Source of the DNA: Echinococcus granulosus
Taxonomy: Eukaryota > Platyhelminthes > Cestoda > Cyclophyllidea > Taeniidae
DNA length: 64,000 bases
Direction: 5' to 3'
Assembly: GCF_000524195.1 (NCBI RefSeq)
Contig: NW_020170517.1
Coordinates: 71,360-135,359, forward strand
Part shown: positions 37,301-52,769 of the stretch, one piece after another
Layout: each line of letters begins with the position of its first letter
How positions within the stretch are numbered: the first letter of the stretch is position 1
Notes under the pieces: generated by a model
Database searches by the model: none
Seen by the model: only the letters and a program-made list of their open reading frames with translations
What the model was told of the DNA's origin: nothing
Program-made: the position numbers and the translations under genes

Positions 37301-40300
37301 CATTTCCATACGTAAATAAGCAGTTAAGGTTTTAAAATGTTATGATTTGAAAAAAAAATTCGCTTTTTCTGGCTCTTCCTGCAGGTAGAAGATCAGCAAC
37401 TCATATTCCATCCACCCTGGGTGCTCAAACTTATCCAAATGTACGAGACCCAACGCGTTCGCCATGGATTTATGGCTCTAGGTCCCTCGGGATCTGGGAA
37501 AACCTGTTGCATCACCACTCTCCTTGCTGCCATGACAGCGGAGACCGGAGTTCCCTATCGGGAGATGCGTATGAATCCAAAGGCTATCACAGCTCCCCAG
37601 ATGTTTGGTCGTCTCGATGTGGCTACTAACGACTGGACGGATGGAATCTTTTCCACTTTATGGCGTAGAACCACGAGGTTGAAGAAGGCGGAACATTGTT
37701 GGATTGTGCTAGACGGTCCAGTGGATGCAATTTGGATTGAGAATTTGAATTCTGTTTTGGATGATAATAAGACTCTAACACTGGCCAATGGTGATCGCAT
37801 TCCCATGGCACCGAATGCAAAGATTGTCTTTGAGGTGCACAATATTGACAATGCTTCACCCGCTACGGTGTCGAGGAATGGGATGATTTATATGTCCAGC
37901 TCAATTCTAAACTGGAAACCGATTATTCAAGGTGAGAGCATGAATAATTACTGGTGTAAACTGGGTTCCTATGTCCACGAGGGTCTTAATCCGACCGGAT
38001 AAGTGAGGCAAGATCTTCGAGTGGGGTGTCTTTACTGCCCGATGTATGCGATCCCGGCGGCTGGTCAGGGGAGTGCCAGAAACTGAATCTGAGTCCGTGT
38101 CCTAGTCACGTGTACTTGTAGTACTGGGTTGAGCTTGGCCTTAAAGTGGGTACTTGGGTGCTTAAAGCGTGCCTAACCTTAGTCTCAGCCAATCCAAAGG
38201 GAATCAACAAGCAACAGCTTAGGTCGTTTGAGAAAACAACCACGAAAAATGGAGGTTTCTGGAAAAGAGAACAGGAACGTTTTTCTGGGATCGCAGACAT
38301 CACCACTACTCACGGAGGGAGACAGCTAAATATGTGCTCAATTAATGGCTGTTCGAAGAATGAATTGCTTGTCAGTTAATCAGCGTCATCCTTAAGTGAT
38401 TTAAAAGTTAACCTAAATTATCTTTTGTCAGATTTATCGTATTCTTCGTGAGTTTCTCATTGTTTTTTATGAAACAAATCGCCTATTCATTATTCCAATC
38501 ACCCCCTTTTTAAATTCGTTTCTGTTAATCCTTGTCAAAGTAGATTTTGTGCATTGTGGATTGGAATGGAATTGCCACAAAAATTCCTAAAGACCAGTTA
38601 GCTGAATGACTTGCTGCACCAACATACTCATTCAATTGTTTCGTTTTTTGTGAATCTAAAAATTTGAAACGGACAGAAAGGTGCCCACCATTAAATCATA
38701 AACTTTAACTTTAGTTGGATTCGGGTCAAGGTTGATTACCTGCTATTTGATTTTTCTATTTTTCTTTTAATCCCGCATCATATACCCATCCGACTTCTAG
38801 CATGGCTACTGAGAAAGTCACCGAAGACCAGAGAGGTAGTGATGAGCATTCTAGAAAAATTCTTTGAAGACGCCTATCGCTACGTAATCGAAAATCTGAA
38901 GGCAAAAATGGAGGTAAATCCCCCTTCAAAACGTTTCTAAGAGTGGTTTCCCATCACTCCATATCACTTTTTTCCCCTCCAGCTGCTTGAATGCAACTAT
39001 ATCAAGCAGATAATCGATCTTCTGGAAGGTCAGCTGCAGGATCGTGACGAGAAGGAACTACCCGATGAATGTCTCAGAAAGCTGGTCATTTTCGCCTCTA
39101 TGTGGTCTCTCGGTGCTCCTTTAGAGTTGGAAGAACGCGGCAAGTTGGAGCAGCTTCTTCGAACGAATCATGCTGATCTCCCACTCCCCGAAGTCACCAA
39201 AGGCGACACTGCCCAGACCATGTTCGAGTTTCTGGTTGATAACGATGGCAACTGGCAGCATTGGAGCAGCAGAGTTGAAGACTACGTCTATCCTCATGAT
39301 TCCACCCCCGATTATACGAAGATTCTTGTCCCCAATGTGGATAATACGCGGACAGAATTCCTTATTCATACTATAGCTAAGCAAGCAAAACCAGTTCTTC
39401 TCATCGGTGTGCAGGTAGTGCCTTTTTTATTTTGGAATTCGAATTTTTGATTAGTCGGTTTAATTAATTCACTTCGCCAAGTCAATTCTGAAAAGGCGTG
39501 TAACAATAACTTTTTCGACTTATTAGACTAAAAAAAATTCCATAAATTTTAGGGAAGCGCAAAGACGGTGATGGTAAAAGGCTACTGTGGTCGCAGTGAT
39601 CCAGAAACGCATCTAGTGAAGACTGTAAACTTCTCCTACGCCACTACGCCAAATATGTTCCAAAGGACTGTGGAGAGTTTTGTGGAGAAGCGGGTGGGTT
39701 CGACCTACGGTCCACCAACCGGAAAAAACTGACCATCTTCATCGATGACATTAACATGCCCCTGATCAATGAGTGGGGTGATCAAGTGACCAATGAGATT
39801 ACACGGCAGATGATCGAAATGCGGGGATTTTATAATCTCGAGAAGCCGGGTGACTTCACGAACATTGTTGATATTGAGGTAGTTCTTTTTTTTTCTTTAA
39901 GGTACTCGAATTATTTTAATCAACCACACATGCCAGCCAAAAAACCATTTGTAGTGAACAAGTGTCTTTAATAAAGAAAACGCATTGGTTTGAAAAGATC
40001 CATCATTGCGATTCTGATCATTCCTATCAGGTAATCGCAGCAATGATTCATCCTGGTGGAGGTAGGAACGACATTCCACAGCGTCTCAAACGCCATTTCT
40101 CCGTTTTCAATTGCACCCTTCCAAGCGACACCTCCATGGATCGAATTTTTAGCTGTCTGGCGGAAGGTCACTTCTGTGAAGAACGTAGCTTTCTGGCTGA
40201 AGTGCGTAATCTTGCCAGAACCCTAGTTTCCTCCACACGTCTCCTATGGCAACGTGTCAAAGCGAAGATGCTCCCTACTCCTGCAAAATTCCACTACGTC

Positions 40301-43300
40301 TTTGATCTTCGTGACATCAGTCGAGTATGGCAGGGAATGCTTCGAGCAGAAGCCGAGGTCATTTCAACACCACAGCGCCTTCTAGCTTTGTGGTGGCATG
40401 AGGTCAGCCGGGTCATCGCCGATCGATTTATTGATTTCGATGAGAAGAAGTGGTTTGTGAACGCGTTGAAACAGACGGGAGAAGAGGTGGGAGGTGCTAC
40501 TGTGGCCTCAGAACTATGCTCCAAGGAACCCTTCTTCGTGGATTTCTTGCGCGACCCACCAGAGGCGACTGGTGATGAACCCGATGATTTTGTCTTTGAG
40601 GCACCGAAGATCTATGAACCAGTGGATGGTCTTGAAGCACTGGCGAATAGGTTGAGCCACTTTCAGGTAGGGTGATGGTGTATCGGTGTAGCTTCTGACT
40701 CGTTTCTGAGGGCATAATAAACCTTACTGGTCTGAATACATGTTTATCGTAGAAATACGAAAGGTTAGCAAGTTATAGGCAAAACAGGACCATCGAAAAA
40801 TGAAGGTTATTACCAGAACTTGAGAACACTGAGGTGCTCGTCCAATTAAGCGGAGAATTAAAAACCATCATTCTGTTATCTAGTCCCTTTCCTTTTCTTC
40901 TGAGTGAGCCATTGGCGCTCTCCACGATCACTTCTTCCCTTTGGCAGTCACAATACATTCTGATGAGTTCTAACTACTTGCCTGATGGAGAACAAGATCC
41001 TTCGGTGATTTTTCATTACAAAGAGACGACATTCCATTCCCAAAAGAGCCACTTCTTACAAAATGCAATGGAGGGTTCTATTGGCCTTGTGTTCCCTCAG
41101 ATTGATCACTGTCCTAGGTTAAGCTTATTATACTTGCCAATCTCTATACAGAGGACAATGTTTTTTTAAAAAACAAATATAAGGCACTTTCTCGATTCAT
41201 TTAGTGTTCACTGTTAATCCCTCCTTGCAACTTTGCATTTCAATGCTGCTCAAGGTTGGATCCCAAGTCCTGAAAGGGCATTTCAGTATTTGACGCATAG
41301 GGTTCAACCCTGAGGACAGTTCTTAGGCTTGGGTTTTTGATCTATTCAATTCTAATTAATACGGAAGACTCAAAACTGGGGTGTTCATCAAAAGTCCACA
41401 TGCTTTCAGTGATCTCTTAGTTGTGGATCCCCACACATTTAGCCATCCGGAATAGATGCTCCCTTTGCTGATGTTTGTGTGTTATTCAACCAAGGCGATC
41501 GACCTAGCTGCTCTTTTGCGTCACCAATGTGCGCTCGGGTCAAAACCACAGAGAAGCTGGGATGCTAGAGACGTGAATAGGACGCCATAGCACCAGTGCG
41601 ATGAAGTGTAGAGGTCTCGTGGTCAATTATACAAATGAAGTAATTATTGTTCAAATTTACATGATCCCAAGTCCTTTTATCCCCTCCTGGCAGACCATGT
41701 ACAATGAGACAACTCGTGGGACGAAGTTGGATCTGGTTTTCTTTGCTGACGCAATGATCCATTTGGTAAAGATCTGTCGAATACTACGACTACCGAAGGG
41801 ACACGCACTCCTAGTTGGTGTTGGGGGCTCGGGAAAGCAATCACTAACAAAGCTGGCCACCTTCATTGTCGGCTATCAGAATTTCCAAATTACACTGACC
41901 AGGTGATCCCCTTCAAATGTTTCCTTTTTTGGCTTGGGTAGCCACTTTAAATATTTTTGTGACACAATTCTTCATCCACTTTCCATGAAGGTTAAAAATT
42001 ATTAAGTGGAGAAAAGCATCAAATAGGTTTGGAAATTTATGGGAACTAACGTTTAGAGTAGTGGTAAGGCACCTAAAGGAGGTCGAAATTGCTATTGAAA
42101 ACTAAAAATTTTGGATGACGTGGAGCGGATTATCGTCATGCAGTCCATTCACGTCGTCGTGATCCTAGCTTGCACAGGCAGCAAGCTGAAGCTCTTTTTT
42201 CACCTTACAGATCCTACAACGTGTCCAATCTGATGGACGATCTAAAGATCCTCTACCGTCTCGCGGGCCACGAGGATAAAGGTGTAACTTTCATCTTTTC
42301 CGACAATGATGTAAAGGAGGAGGCCTTTCTGGAACCCCTCAACAACATGCTCGCCTCCGGTGAGGTGGCGGGGCTCTTCGCCCGCGACGAAATCGATGAG
42401 ATACTTAGTGACCTTGCCCAGCCAATGAAACACGAGTGTCCGCGCGTACCACCGACCAATGAGAACTTGTACGAGTACTACATGCGACGAGTGTCGCGAA
42501 ATCTGCACGTCTGCCTCTGCTTCTCGCCGATTGGACAAAAATTCCGCACGAGGAGCTTGCGATTCAAGAGTCTCATTTCGGGATGCACCATGGACTGGTT
42601 CCAGCCATGGCCGCGGGAAGCTCTGGTGGCGGTGTCTCAGCACTTGTTAAAGGGATTTGACATAGTTTGTAGATCTGAAGAAGCGATTATCAAGTCGGTG
42701 CTAGTAAATATTATGGGGATGTTCCACGTAAGCTGTAGGTCTTTGTGAAAAATGAAAGACATCTACATTAATTCTTTGGTGGAATGCCGTCATTAGTTTC
42801 CCAAATGTCACACCAATTTCTGGATTTTCGTTATTGGTCTAATGTTGGGGCAATAACTGGTCAGGAAGGAATGGACAAAACCATCTTTTAGTGTATCAGG
42901 GAAGGGACGAATTTTACTGACATGCATTTTCACTTAATCGCATAAAGAATTTGTTGGTTTTTGACTAACTCTAATTGGGTCGTTGGCTGCTGGGCGCTAG
43001 AGTGATTTCATGACTTACGTTGCTTTCGGATACACGAATTCCACATTTGCAATGATTTTCCTAAGAAAGTCACTCGAAATATGTTTGTATTTTTTTGCCC
43101 ATTTACTTTTTACACATTGTTTAGAGCTCTACGCAAGTCAGCTTCACTATCTGTAATTGGTTAAAATTTATAAGTAGACAGGAATAGCAACCTTTATACT
43201 TTTTTCTCCTACCGAGTAAGTTTTGACGCTTTGAATGATTGCACACTACTTCGCTTGAAGTCTGCTTGTTCCAAATTTAGCGTACTCAGCCCACAAACTT

Positions 43301-46300
43301 CCTCTATCCAGTCATATCGTAAAGCTGAGTGGGAATCCTTTGTTGATCCACTTGCAAATTGGTGGCTTATTTTTGTTTCTATTAATGACGCGATTACTTT
43401 ACGATTAGAAGTAATTACCCTAGCCATGCCTCCTCCAGCAGTGGGAATAACTAAATTGCAATTTTTTTGGTGAAAAACAAAAATGCTTCTGGTTAGTGTT
43501 CCGATTTTAGTGTCGATTTAATCCCAGGTTAGCGGGCGATTATCAAAAAAAGAAATCAGTGGCCACGTATACGCGGATGGGCAACAGGTGACAAAAAGTG
43601 TTGTGCTGCTTTTGGTGTAGCTTGCTGCAATAATTGTAGGGACCTGGGAGATTTCATTGTCTTGATGCCTGTTTTTAGGCTTTCATATCATTAAATGTCG
43701 GTGATACCTGCTTGTCTACCTTGTGGACCGAGCTCAGATCGGCTATAAAACTGTAGTTGTAGACGTTTCCCGTAACGTTGGTATACCATTTGGAGAATGT
43801 GTGTTTGGTGGTAGATGAATGCATTACTCAGAAATGGCTTACCTCTGGATGCATCACATTTAGGATGACCCACTAGTCTTGACAGGAATGAAACATTGTT
43901 AGCATTGCTGCGTTTAAGCGATCTGGGATTAAAGTGTTAAGACCTTTCAGCCAGGACCATCCAATAAATCCGTCTCCGTCACCCAAACATGTCTTTTCCT
44001 CTCAATGCTACGGCTTTTCCCAATGATAATGCTTCCTGTTTAGGGTACTAAATCGCAAAACATCTAATATGCCACATATACACGCACGTACAGGTAGCTG
44101 GATGCTTGCCAGTGGGCACAGGTTGTATGAAGGCCTCACGGGCTGATGGAGAGGTTGCAAATTACTCTCATCCTTGCTAGTCGAATTTTGGCTTTTCATC
44201 CAGTAAGCAGGCAAGTATTCAAATTCTTCACTTTTCTTCTTATTGCCCTAGCCGTACTCTGACCGGAGGTTTGATTTTTTTTTCGGTCGCAAAGCAGTGC
44301 TTCCCCATTTTACGCCATTAATGCGTGGAGATGTTTGAATGATATCATCAACTGGAACGGGCATTCTGGGTGCATCACCATTGAACGAGTTAAACGGAAC
44401 TTTTTAAATGTGTTAAATAAAAATAACATCGAATCTAACCCAATGTCCTTTCTTCTGGCTGATTCGGAACAAAAGGATCGTGTGTCCACAGCCTGCCGGG
44501 ACTACTTTCAGCGCATGCGTCGCCAGACCTACGTCACTCCCAAATCCTACCTCTCCTTCGTCACCACCTACAAATCCACCTACTCCACCAAGCGTGGTGA
44601 AATAGACGCTCTAGCCAGTCGAATGGTCTCTGGGCTGGAAAAGCTCTCTGAAGCGACGGAGGCGGTAAATAAGCTCTCCGAGGGCCTCGTTGTCATGGAG
44701 CGTGAATTGGCAGCAGCCAATCAAAAGGCGGAAGCCGTGCTCACCCGGGTAAAGGAGCAAGCCCATGCTGCACAGGCTGTCAAGGAGCAGGTGCAGGTGG
44801 TGAAAGATCGGGCAGAGAAGCTGGTGGAGGCAATTAGCAAAGACAAGGGTATTGCAGAGGAGAGACTAGAGGCGGCTAGACCTGCTTTAGAGGAGGCTGA
44901 AGAGGCACTGAAAACCATTAAACCGGCTCATATTGCCACCGGTAATTACTCTGGCCGGTTCTTCTTTCTCTAAACAGAAATGATAATCAAAACTTGCTTA
45001 ATTAACACCAGCCAGAAACTGTTGACGTAAGAGGTTAATTTGTTTTCATACAGTTCGGAAGTTGGGCCGGCCACCACACCTCATCATGCGAATCATGGAC
45101 TGTGTACTGATTCTCTTCCGTAAGCCCCTGGACGCGGTCACTCCGGATCCAGAGAAGCCATGCCCCAAACCGTCATGGACGGAGGCTCTTAAACTCATGG
45201 GAAATACCGCTTTCCTCTCTAATTTACTCAATTTTTCCAAAGTGAGTGGTTACTTTTTCTCGCCTATTGACCATCCCAGCTTCTAAGCTTTTCATTTCCT
45301 TCAATACATTCATGTTGGTCAAAATGTGGGCGCAATCTCTTGGAAGCGTTGGAACAAATTTGAGGCCTAATAAATTCATTGTTCCATCCTTTTCAAGTGG
45401 ATCGTGACACATTGCGAAGCACTCTGGATCAAATCGTTTAATTTCTAGTCCCTTCAAATTAAGCACTATCACCTAAAAGAGCTATCTGAAATAAGATTAT
45501 TCCTGAATCTATTCTATTCGGGCTTTATAAAAGCATTTTATTCTCCTTAAATAAGATATGAGGAAGAATGTGTGAAGAAAAGTTGTTAAATCTAAAGCTT
45601 AAACTTTGATGCATCTTTGATATGTAACTGCAGAATTGACAACCTGTTTGCAAACATTTAAGTACCCTTCCTCCTCTCCCCTCCGATCTTCACGGATTAA
45701 TCAAATTTCTCAGCCAATTTAAAAGTGCAGAACGCTTCATTATTTTGGCGGAATGCAGAAAATTATTATTAGCATTATTTAGTACCGTCTCAAGCAACCC
45801 GGCTTCCTAATTTGCAGACTACAAACCTACTAAAAATAAATTATTTACAGAGACACCACTAAATAAATTGGTACTTTTTTAACTATCTTGTTTCTTTTCC
45901 CTTAGGACACCATAACTGACGAGACAATCGATCTCATGGAACCCTATTTCCAGATGGACGACTTCAATCTTGAACAAGCCAAACGTGTTTGTGGTGATGT
46001 TGCAGGTCTGTGTTCGTGGACCAAAGCAATGGCCGCATTCTTTGCAGTGAATAAAGAAGTTATTCCCCTAAAGGTGTGCAAATAGTCACCTTGTCCGTTT
46101 CTGAGAAATTCACATAAACAGTTCTACTTAATGGGTTTGCTCTCTAGAATAACCTTGTGGTCCAGGAGACTCGACTGGCCCAAGCCAATGCAGAATTAAG
46201 TGACGCCCAAGCACAACTGGACGAAAAGCAGGCTGAATTGGATCGAGTTCAAGCTGAATATGACAAGGCGATGGCGGAGAAGCAGCGACTTGCCGACGAT

Positions 46301-49300
46301 GCCGAAGCCTGTCGACGCAAAATGGCCAACGCTACCGCGCTGATTGAAGGACTTTCCGGTTGGCATCTTCAATAATATTAAATCCTTTCAAAATATGTAA
46401 CTAACGAGCCTTTAATTTTTCTGTCAGGTGAAAAGGTTCGGTGGACAGAAGCGAAAGCCCAATTTCAAACGCAGATTGAAAACCTGGTTGGCGATGTTTT
46501 GTTAGCCACAGCCTTCCTCTCCTATGCTGGACCATTTAATCAAGAATTTCGTAACCTCCTTAATCAACAGTGGGATAATGAGTTGTCTCGAACTAGTATT
46601 CCCCGATCACCGGTAATGCTTGGACCTATTTCATTTGCTTGGCTCTTTTTGCGCAGTAAATGATACTTGCTTTCTACAGGATTTAAATATCGTCAGTATG
46701 CTTGTGGATAATACAATGCTAGGCTTGTGGAATCTCCAGGGTCTACCTGGAGATGATCTCTCTATTCAGAACGGGTTGATTGTGACAATGGCTAGTCGAT
46801 TTCCGTTACTCATCGATCCGCAAGGTCAAGGCAAAGCCTGGATCATCAACAGAGAGGCTGATTCCAACCTTATGGTATGCATCTGCCGTGGCCACTTTGT
46901 TCACTAATTTTCCTCTAATTAATTAAAGGTTAACTGGACCCCCCATTCAATACCTTTTGAATGAACGACATTGAAGAGCTTAGTTTGTCCTTAAGAATGT
47001 TAAAAGGTTGCCAGTTTGGTTGCAGCTTTATAATCAAGGAACTGAAGGGTGGGAAAGGTAGTGGCTTCATGGCCGAGTACCAGGTCATCAGCTTGATAGC
47101 GAAAACGATTCTCCGATGCTGCCAGAATCCTTTCGGCTTCCAAGATAATCGTTACTTTGAAGTGCATCTTAGTTATTCATTTGCCAATTTTTTGTGAAGG
47201 CTACTGGATATTTCGTTCTTGTGTTCCAATCACGTTCATTTAAATGTTTCTCTAAAGGGTAAGATAGGATGGTCTTATAGAGGAAATGTATATTGTTCAT
47301 TCCTCTCTGTCCGGCCGATTATCTGGGTCGTTCTGTAAGGAAAAATCGAATTTTCATCGAGACATGGCTATTTAGTCGCTTATTTAGCGGTTTCTTATAG
47401 GTTCCGGCAAATATGGTAGACAAAAGTGAACTTGGTGTTAACAGTCCTTTCTTTGACCGTCTTCGCAGTCTCAGCCACCCGCGGGCTATGGCCTTTTTCC
47501 GCATTTTTTTGGTATATCACATCTCCAAAGAAATATATTTTGGCCTTTTGGGGTGAGTTTGCGTATCAGTAAGACGAGTGTAATGCTCCAGATCCTCCTT
47601 AAAGACCTTAAGATAAGTTTGCAACTGACGTACAGAGGAGCCAGGAGACAAGTGGTACGAGTACTATCCAAATCTAAGGTAAAAAAATTATTTAAACGGT
47701 TAATGAAAACCGGATAGGGCTCTGCAGCGATATGACTAACTCAGTCATAACTGTCTAATCTGGGGCATAAAATATCGGTTACAAGAAGCTAAAATGGCAA
47801 AGAATGGCAATCAGTGAAGCACTTTGATTGGTTGGTTACTTCCAGGTGAGTTCACTGAACCACAAGTACTTTCGGAGCCACCTGGAGGATGCTCTGTCAC
47901 AAGGTCGCCCAATGCTGATAGCAGACGTGGGTGAGGAGCTCGATCCAGCCCTTGATCACGTTTTGGAGCGCGATTTCGTACGCGTGGGCACTGGCTACAA
48001 GGTTCGAGTTGGTGACAAGGAAGTGGACGTGGATGTAGAGGGCTTCCGGTTATACATCACTACCAAACTCCCCAATCCGCTCTACAGTCCTGAAGTCTTT
48101 GCTCGAACCTCTACGGTTGATTTTACCGTCACTCAGAGGGGTCTGGAGGATCAACTGTTGAGGGTAGTCATTCTGACAGAAAAGAAGGTGATTTCGGATG
48201 GATTTATGCACTTTGGCATTCTGATTGATTAAGTCGCATTTGCCTTAATAGGATTGGGGAATGATCGAATCGATCTTTATACAACCAAACAAAACAACAA
48301 AAATTGGCTTTCTGAATGTGCTTAAATCACAGTGAATTTAGCTTTTTATGTCCTCATATTACGATTGTTCGTCTTACTGTTCAATTGCAATTGCTCGCTT
48401 TTGGCTTGCGTTTTATTCGTTGAGAAAATAATTCAAGCTTGCCTATGTGGTATTCTTCCGCAAATTATGCTACCAAGTGATGACGTCTTCTTCCTTTTAG
48501 GAACTTGAAGCCGAGCGAACAAGCCTGCTAGAAGAGGTTACCTCTAACAAACAAAAGGTTAAGGACCTTGAGGACAGCCTCCTTCTTCGTCTCACTTCTA
48601 CGGAAGGTAGTCTAGTGGAGGACGAGTCCTTGATCAAGGTTCTTCGAGTCACCAAGGCTACGGCAGAAGAGGTTCGAAACAAGCTCCTAACCGCCGCTGA
48701 GACCGAGTTGAAAATCAATACGGCGCGGGAGCAGTATAGACCAGTGGCGACGCGTGGATCCATTCTCTACTTCCTCATTGTAGAGATGTCCATGGTGAAT
48801 GTGATGTACCAGACTTCGCTGCGTCAGTTCCTCGAGAGGTTCGATCTCTCCATGTCAAAGTCGCCGGGATCACCGGTTACACATAAACGGATCAGGAGTA
48901 TCATCGATCACCTCATGTTAGATGTTTTTCGTTATATTGCCCGAGGGCTGTATGAAAAGGACAAGTTCACCTTCACTCTACTGTTGGCATTGAAGGTGGC
49001 TTTACAGGAGAAGAAAATTTCCATAGAAGAGTTTCAGATATTCATAAAAGGTAGGTGAACCTGGATTCAGGGAATCCTCCTTACTTTTACTGCTGGGTAA
49101 TTTGAACGATTTGTCTTGCTTCATCAGGAGGCGCTGCTTTGGACTTAAATGCAGTTGAGCAGAAACCGCGACAGTGGATTCAAGACATGACTTGGCTTAA
49201 CCTCGTTGAACTCAGTCGACTCTCAGCTTTCGCTAATATTCTTAAGGACATTCCACGCAAAGAAAAGGTAAGAATGACACATTTCTCAAGAATAAATCAA

Positions 49301-52300
49301 AGATATATCCATTCACATAGGAATCTTATGTTCTAAATTTGCAGTAATTATTGTATTTTATTAATAAATACGTTACTTTTGATTTTCTTCCCAAAAATGC
49401 TAATAGAAATAGTAAATTATGTATCTACCAATCGAAAATATAGTAGTGGCAGTTTTTGAACCGATCAAAGTCAAATAGGCCCCAAATAAGTTTTTGCAAA
49501 AGGGTTCTAGAGTAAACTTTTGAAATAATATTTTTGAAATAGTTACATCTTAATCAAGCTCCCAAATGGAAAATTAGCGACTGAATTTATGCTTTGGTAT
49601 GGCCCTGATAATACTCGCCCAAGACAGAATGAAACCAAACTCCATTTTTCGATCCCATAGGCCTAATCAACCATTAATTTATACAGTGGTGTGAGTGGGC
49701 AAAGATGGGTGGCTATGGGTCTAAGTCATACTAACCCTTACACCACCACCAAATATGGTCAGCCACTGATTAGGGACTGGTCGCATCGTGACAGATTGTG
49801 AACGCGGCTGTACTTTGTCGTTCGGCCCTATCTGATCCCTCGTCAGTCTCGAGCGCCCCCATTGGCCGCCTTGGTTGAGGAGGCAGCCAACACACATGTG
49901 TGCTGGTGCTGCAGCTATCCCCACCCACTAAATATAAAATCATCAACCACACTGCTCTCTTCCCTTCCAATCAGTCAGAAACCTGCAAGTATCAAGCATC
50001 CTTTCAATCAAGTTAATTGGTTGCGAAAAACTTACTGCCCTTTAGACAAGTAGATGTCAATCAACCAATCTGATAACTTCGCTTTTGTTGAGACAGCAAT
50101 TGATTCAAGGGAATGAACTTGTAATAGATCATGTTTATGCGGTTTTGTAGCTACCCCTGTCTTTCCACTACAGAGACTGAAGTGCCTGGGTAGTTAAACG
50201 CTAGTAAACAAAAGGTTAAATCACCACATAACCCCCTTTGTCTTTTGAGTGTCATCTCCGGCGCTCCCCTTGATCAATCATTTGCATCAGCCATCACGGG
50301 CGCACCAGGAATGGCTGGCACTAAAATTATTTGGATATGAAGAGGCATTTCTTCTCAACTACATTGATGAACCTCGACGGTTCTATTGCATCTGGAGTTT
50401 CGTCCTCTTCGTGAAATGTTTGGTGAAACAACTGAATGCGCAACAGGTCCACAGGGGGGATCACGTGTGCCAATCGCTTTTCGTTAGAACAGTGGTCTAA
50501 AAGTAGAATTAGGGGATAAAATTTTTGTCTTCTCCCTTACCTTCGTTTCTAATTCCAATGCTACCCACTTCATTGTGTAATTCGTACATCTTCATGTAAT
50601 TTCTGCACTCAACTCTGTAATGGACATTTTCAAATTATTCTGGTTTGGCGTTACATCGGTTGTTAATTGCCCGCTTCCAGGACACGAGGCTAGTATGTAG
50701 ACGTGGCTTTGATAGGCCTTCTGCCATGCGTCTGAAGATCCATTCACCTGCAATTGTCTTCATCTTGTAACCTTCGGATTTAGATTATTCAAAGAAATCA
50801 CGGCAGCTGTCTCATTGGATCGAGTTTGTTTGTCACAGCCGCAACTGTGGCTCCCCAATTCTTACCCAAAGTACTAGTAAGGCATATCAGAATGAAGGAG
50901 TATTTACCACTAACTGTATGAATCGAGTCTATTGTCCGAACAGTGCGGTCATGACATCATTGGAGTTCTTCTCGTGCTCAGCTTAGAATTTCTCCACTTC
51001 CACCACTCGATCTAATTTAGACTATAATTCTTAATTTAGACACCATAGGAATGAAAGTTGATTTCTGCTTCGCCGATTGTATCAGCTATTTATGACCCTG
51101 CTTTGAAATTGACTAGCGCCTTGGTTTGTCTCAAGGGCTAATTAATCATTTTTGAGTCATTTTGGTATTTTAGATATAAATAACGGCCCCCTGGATGGGA
51201 CTCTCGGAGCTCAAACCGATTATGTTAGGCTTCTAACAGAATCCGGGGCAACAACCCTCTTTTGTTTACCTTCCTCCAAATTCAAAAATTATCTACTGAA
51301 AATCATTCGCCACCTGATCGAGTTCATAAACCAGACAAAGTGGCCTGGATCCCAAGGGTTACCACTTTTTACTTGGTTTACTTTCCTCCAGTCTTGGAAG
51401 CACTGGTTCGATAGTGACTCTCCCGAAGACAACGTCCTTCCGGCTCCCTACGAGGTAGCCTTGGAGGGTCAGACCTTTCAACGTCTGCTTCTGGTGCGCT
51501 GTTGGTGTCTGGATCGCTGCCTTCCTATGTCACGACGTTTCATCAAGGAGATGCTCGGCGAAGCCTTCGTGGACCCCGTCATCACGGACTTGGAGACGAT
51601 GGTACTGCAGGACTCAGACCCGCACACTCCACTTATCTGCTTCCTCTCCATGGGATCGGATCCCACAGAGAATATTGAACGACTGGCTAAACGCCGTGGG
51701 CTAGGTAGGCTTTCTCTTTGTCCACAGATGTCCGAACGGTCCTCGATGGGTTGCATTTATTACTTCGGGAAGTCATTCTTTGATCACATAAATTTAGAGG
51801 TCCGGGTCATGATGTTGGCCCTGGTAGGTTTAAAATCCCGCGTCTGTGAAGTTTTGAAGTTCATATGTGTCGATATTGTTCATCAATTGTCGATTGCTTA
51901 AGTTTACTACATCCAGAGATACAGAGATGACCTGACTGTTTTAATAAGAACCTCGCACTTATTGTCCCATTGAACTTGTGTATAGTGATTAAAGTTGTGT
52001 AACTTCAAATTCGAGGCGTCTGATATTCCGATCGCCCTGGCCATTGGCAATTTGTCATGCGGCGATAAGTAAATGTTTTGAGTTGTCCAAAGACAAGGGT
52101 ACTCATTTATGCCACTTTAAAAACGGCTTGCTGGATGTATTTTTCTTCGATATTTTATTAATAGACTGGAATTTTGGGATTTCCGGTCTCCCTTTTTGTC
52201 GAATTATTACTCATCTGGCTCCATGCCTGTAACGGTATTGGTTCTGTCTCTTACGCCTCTGCTCTACCGATTGGCTTAACCTATGAATTCGCCCCTCCTG

Positions 52301-52728
52301 AATTAAAGGCCGTCTTTGCCTGGGTAGGAGCATTGCTCTCTAAAATTCATAAATATTTTACATTTTCACTCTGTCACACTTCTTAAGCATCAACGTGCTG
52401 TCGATTTTTTACTCTTTAATCGTTATATACCCCTGTTGATTTGGAAAATATTTGGCCAACTTGTGGAGTCTTAATTGACTTCCACCTATTCCATTTCTGC
52501 TCCCTTTGTAGTCTCGCCATTTTCTGTCTTCGATTAGACGCAAAGCAGCTAGTTTAGGAAGTTAACTAACTCGAGTGATTTGCGAGTTTTCTACCCGAAC
52601 ATCTCCAGCATAAAATATTTTGTTTCCGNNNNNNNNNNNNNNNNNNNNNNNNNNNNNNNNNNNNNNNNNNNNNNNNNNNNNNNNNNNNNNNNNNNNNNNN
52701 NNNNNNNNNNNNNNNNNNNNNNNNNNNN

Positions 52729-52769
<41 letters not shown>

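Noticed and set aside
42242..42643. 133-codon minus-strand open frame
   Set aside because: It is the shadow of the dynein AAA4 exon at 42211-42727.
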